Assembly: GCA_963422275.1 (NCBI GenBank)
Contig: OY729418.1
Span: forward strand, 4,712,001-4,776,000
Origin: G963422275 sp963422275
Lineage (GTDB): Bacteria > Pseudomonadota > Alphaproteobacteria > Rhodobacterales > Rhodobacteraceae
DNA length: 64,000 bases
Direction: 5' to 3'
The notes beneath the pieces are model-generated. The model saw nothing but the letters and a program-made list of their open reading frames with translations, did no database searches and was not told where the DNA came from. Below are positions 61,531 to 64,000 of the stretch, piece by piece. The first letter of the stretch is position 1. Every line of letters starts with the position of its first letter. A program made the translations under genes and the position numbers.

Positions 61531-63354
61531 ATGGCAACAAAATGGAATAAAGGCGATTTCATCGGCAACCTGCCGAAAGTTTACGGGATGTACACTGGCG
61601 GGTTCATCGTTTTCATCCTGCTAATGGCAATCCTTGAACAGCTTGGTGCGCCCGCCGCAACGATTGGCATCCTGTTCGTTGCGTTCACGGTTCTCATCTA
61701 TGCTGGCATCGGTTGGCTTTCGCGCACGATGCAGGTGGACGCATACTATGTTGCGGGACGAGAGGTCCCGCCAGTTTTCAACGGAATGGCAACCGCGGCG
61801 GACTGGATGTCCGGCGCTTCATTTGTCGCCCTCGCAGGCGGAATCTACTTTGGCGGTCATGGATATCTGGCGTTTGTCGTCGGCTGGACCGGCGGCTACG
61901 TGCTGGTCAATTCGCTGATGGCGCCCTATCTTCGTAAATTCGGCTGTTACACGGTTCCAGATTTTATCGGGACGCGCTACGGAGGAAATTTGGCGCGATT
62001 CATCGCTACCGTGGTTCTCGTGGTGGCATCGTTCACGTATGTGACGGCGCAAATCAATGCCACCGGGACAATCGCTTCGCGAGCGTTGCTGATTCCCTTC
62101 GAAGTCGGGGTCTGGTTTGGCTTGCTCGGCATCCTTCTGTGCTCCATGCTCGGCGGCATGCGTGCGGTCACCTGGACGCAGGTTGCACAGTACATCGTGC
62201 TGATCATCGCCTACGTGGTACCGGTTGTCTGGATGTCCAACGTCCAAGGTTTCGGGATCATCCCACACTTTGGATATGGAGACGCAGTTGCCCGCATTGG
62301 GGAACTAGAGGCCCAGCTGGGTGTTGGCACGCCTCCCCCTGAAAGCGTGCCGGGCGTTAGGGTGTTGACAACGCTGCACAACAGCCCCGGGACAGGCATG
62401 GCAAGCTGGAAGTTCGTCACGCTGGCGTTCTGCATGATGGCTGGGACAGCCTCCTTGCCGCATATCCTGATGCGTTACTTCACCACTCCTTCGGTGCGCG
62501 CCGCTCGCAAGTCGGTGTCATGGTCGCTCCTGTTCATCTTCCTCCTGTACTTCACGGCACCGGCGCTCGCCACGCTGACGAAGTTGCAGGTTCTAGACCC
62601 GGATCTGGTCACTGGCATCATCGGCAAGTCGATCGCGGATGTGCAGTCCCTCGAATGGATACAGAACTGGTCTGCTGTCAACTTCCTCGCGATCAGGGAC
62701 TTCAACTCGGACGGACTGCTGCAGATCAACGAGTTCTTCATGAGGCCGGACATAGTCGTGCTTGCGACACCGGAGATTGCGGGATTGCCGTACGTGATTT
62801 CGGGACTGGTCGCGGCGGGCGGAATGGCTGCGGCAATGTCGACAGCCGACGGACTGCTGCTGGCGATCGCCAACGCTCTCAGCCATGATCTCTACTACAA
62901 GATCATCGATCCGAAAGCGGACACGCGAACACGGCTGATCGTGGCTCGCGTGCTTCTTCTTGCGATCGGGGCGCTTGGCGCATTCGTTGCGAGCTTCCGC
63001 TTGACCGGGATTCTGGGAGCCGTCGCTTGGGCATTCGACTTCGCGGCATCAGGCCTGTTCTTCCCCTTGGTGCTGGGCATCTGGTGGAAACGGGCAAACC
63101 GTGCCGGAGCTATCGCGGGAATGGTTTTAGGCTTCCTCGCCGGAACCGCATATCTCTACTACGTGCGTTTTGCGGGCGGAGAGCCTTGGCTCGGAATCGA
63201 CCACCTGCGGTTCGCCATCATTGGAATGCCGGTAAGCTTGATCGCAATGATTGTGGTCAGCTTGGCAACCGAAGAGCCCGACGCGGAGACGCAGGCCATG
63301 GTGGAGGAGACACGAGACCCGTCTGGAGAGACGATTCTCAAGAGCACGCACTGA
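61531..63354 (+). CDS. sodium:solute symporter (ActP/VC_2705-like)
   Basis: A 607-residue SSS-family transporter with about 13-14 membrane helices. AGREVPPVFNGMATAADWMSG, then SGASFVALAGGIYFGGHGYL and MAGTASLPHILMRYFTTP are characteristic of acetate-type symporters. A hydrophilic insert of about 60 residues (DPDLVTGIIGKS... to VVLATPEIAG) falls between two helices. With the DUF4212 partner just upstream it belongs to the VC_2705-like subfamily. The substrate is probably acetate or another short-chain acid; sequence does not prove it. A terminator-like hairpin follows. Confidence 0.9.
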   Translation: MATKWNKGDFIGNLPKVYGMYTGGFIVFILLMAILEQLGAPAATIGILFVAFTVLIYAGIGWLSRTMQVDAYYVAGREVPPVFNGMATAADWMSGASFVALAGGIYFGGHGYLAFVVGWTGGYVLVNSLMAPYLRKFGCYTVPDFIGTRYGGNLARFIATVVLVVASFTYVTAQINATGTIASRALLIPFEVGVWFGLLGILLCSMLGGMRAVTWTQVAQYIVLIIAYVVPVVWMSNVQGFGIIPHFGYGDAVARIGELEAQLGVGTPPPESVPGVRVLTTLHNSPGTGMASWKFVTLAFCMMAGTASLPHILMRYFTTPSVRAARKSVSWSLLFIFLLYFTAPALATLTKLQVLDPDLVTGIIGKSIADVQSLEWIQNWSAVNFLAIRDFNSDGLLQINEFFMRPDIVVLATPEIAGLPYVISGLVAAGGMAAAMSTADGLLLAIANALSHDLYYKIIDPKADTRTRLIVARVLLLAIGALGAFVASFRLTGILGAVAWAFDFAASGLFFPLVLGIWWKRANRAGAIAGMVLGFLAGTAYLYYVRFAGGEPWLGIDHLRFAIIGMPVSLIAMIVVSLATEEPDAETQAMVEETRDPSGETILKSTH

Positions 63355-63375
63355 AGCATAGTGCGAATCAAAGGA

Positions 63376-63402
63376 AAGGGCGGGGAATTCTTTCCCGCCC
63401 TT
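63376..63402 (+). terminator. terminator-like hairpin after the symporter
   Basis: AAGGGCGGG (63376-63384) and CCCGCCCTT (63394-63402) form a perfect 9-bp stem with a 9-nt loop, 21 bp past the symporter stop. The tail CTCTATATTA is only weakly T-rich, so termination may be partial and the next gene may be read through. Confidence 0.7.
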
Positions 63403-63425
63403 CTCTATATTAGCGAGACCGATCC

Positions 63426-63782
63426 ATGACTGGCACGCTCGACGCATTTCCGTTGACGGTCATTGTCATCGACTACATTCTGGGCATGATCATGTGGACG
63501 TTGATCGGTCGCGTCGCAATGAACATGTTCCTCCCGATAGACAGCGAATTCTTCTTCATGAAGGTCTTTGTCAGGATGACGAATCCGATCGTCAACGCGT
63601 TCCGCTTCGTGACGCCTGGCTTTCTTCATGAACCGTTCGTTCCACTGTTTGTGGCATGGATATTCTTCATGCTCCGTTTCTACCTCATGCCATGGCTGCT
63701 CGGATATTCGGTTATGGGGATGCTGTCCTTCCCGCTGGAGAGCGAATTCGCGGCAGGTCTCTACGAACTGTTTGGCAACTGA
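63426..63782 (+). CDS. YggT-like membrane protein
   Basis: A 118-residue protein with two or three membrane helices. VRMTNPIVNAFRFVTPGFLH followed by hydrophobic segments resembles YggT-family proteins, whose role is unclear. It follows the symporter by 71 bp, after a terminator-like hairpin, on the same strand. ATG at 63426 with no strong ribosome-binding site. Confidence 0.55.
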   Translation: MTGTLDAFPLTVIVIDYILGMIMWTLIGRVAMNMFLPIDSEFFFMKVFVRMTNPIVNAFRFVTPGFLHEPFVPLFVAWIFFMLRFYLMPWLLGYSVMGMLSFPLESEFAAGLYELFGN

Positions 63783-63835
63783 GCCCACTGAACCGAGGCA
63801 GCGCAGACCGGGCAGGTGCCAGGAGATTGCGAGCA

Positions 63836-64000
63836 TGTCCGACCCAGCGCAGCTGCGGCAGCGCGGTCTCCGCAGTGGAACCGGAGTCATGACGTCAGCG
63901 AGTCACTTTTTGTCGCAACGGCATCATGGAGATTTCATGCAGCCCGTCGGGTTCGGAATGCCTCGGTCTTTCTCCAGCAGTTGCCGCTTCGCGCATTCGG
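63836..64000 (+). CDS. partial open frame at the window edge
   Basis: An uninterrupted frame from an ATG (MSDPAQLRQRGLRSGTGVMT...) to the end of the window, 55 codons. It lies 53 bp after the YggT-like stop and on the same strand, with GGAGATTGCGAGC upstream as a possible ribosome-binding site. Too short to identify. Confidence 0.3.

Overview
The window looks like the chromosome of an alphaproteobacterium. The supporting signs are an atpHAGDC operon without F0 genes, a phasin whose promoter carries a CTGC-N3-GCAG operator, paired hisC and cyclohexadienyl dehydrogenase genes, a priA/fsa/(DUF484)/xerC neighbourhood, DUF2852 and DUF805 proteins, a PuuD-type urate hydroxylase, and a DUF4212/acetate-type symporter pair. 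No tRNA, rRNA or CRISPR array was seen. The species cannot be named from this.

Layout. 1-5017 (minus): F1-ATP synthase. 5249-12300: SAM methyltransferase, gloB, clpA, phasin, recD2. 12374-18112 (minus): an ExbB/MotA-like proton-channel protein and a 1500-residue OmpA/MotB-like partner with nine near-identical 84-residue coiled-coil repeats. 18265-20282: SPFH/NfeD pair and a ChaC-like cyclotransferase. 20411-23780: a graveyard of broken insertion sequences (IS5 and IS1595 types) around a DUF2852 gene. 23919-29412: tyrosine/histidine biosynthesis, DUF805, priA, fsa. 29448-31470: a decayed DUF484-like gene, a frameshifted xerC and another IS5 relic. 31712-37140: urate catabolism (puuD, uraH), maeB, and a PLP-dependent threonine/serine dehydratase-like gene.

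About 37800-60070 is a foreign, visibly GC-richer island. It holds a decayed HigBA-like toxin-antitoxin pair, an island-type ssb, fragments of DUF2493 and ribbon-helix-helix genes, and a tightly coupled two-gene unit: a 787-residue unknown protein with a C-terminal Ig-like domain plus a 1400-residue DEAH helicase with a DUF1998-type C terminus. It continues with a wrecked MobF relaxase, an intact IS982-type element, and a six-gene type I restriction-modification operon. The island ends in an integrase that has lost its catalytic C-terminal part, so it is probably immobile by its own means.

The most unusual locus is the restriction operon, read in the order hsdM - HI0074/HEPN-like protein - [nucleotidyltransferase + degenerate nucleotidyltransferase + HsdS] fusion - DUF4365 protein - unknown 378-residue protein - hsdR. 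The first five genes overlap one another by 1-4 nt. The HEPN-like protein has an exact RX4HXY motif and the nucleotidyltransferase an exact GSX10DXD motif, so a HepT/MntA-like toxin-antitoxin pair appears to be built into the operon with the antitoxin fused to the DNA-specificity subunit. The helicase/Ig-domain pair at 40443-47001 is a second candidate for an undescribed defence module.

60422-63782 returns to core-like genes: an unknown protein, the DUF4212/symporter pair, a YggT-like membrane protein and a gene running off the end. All functional calls come from reading motifs; no database search was possible.
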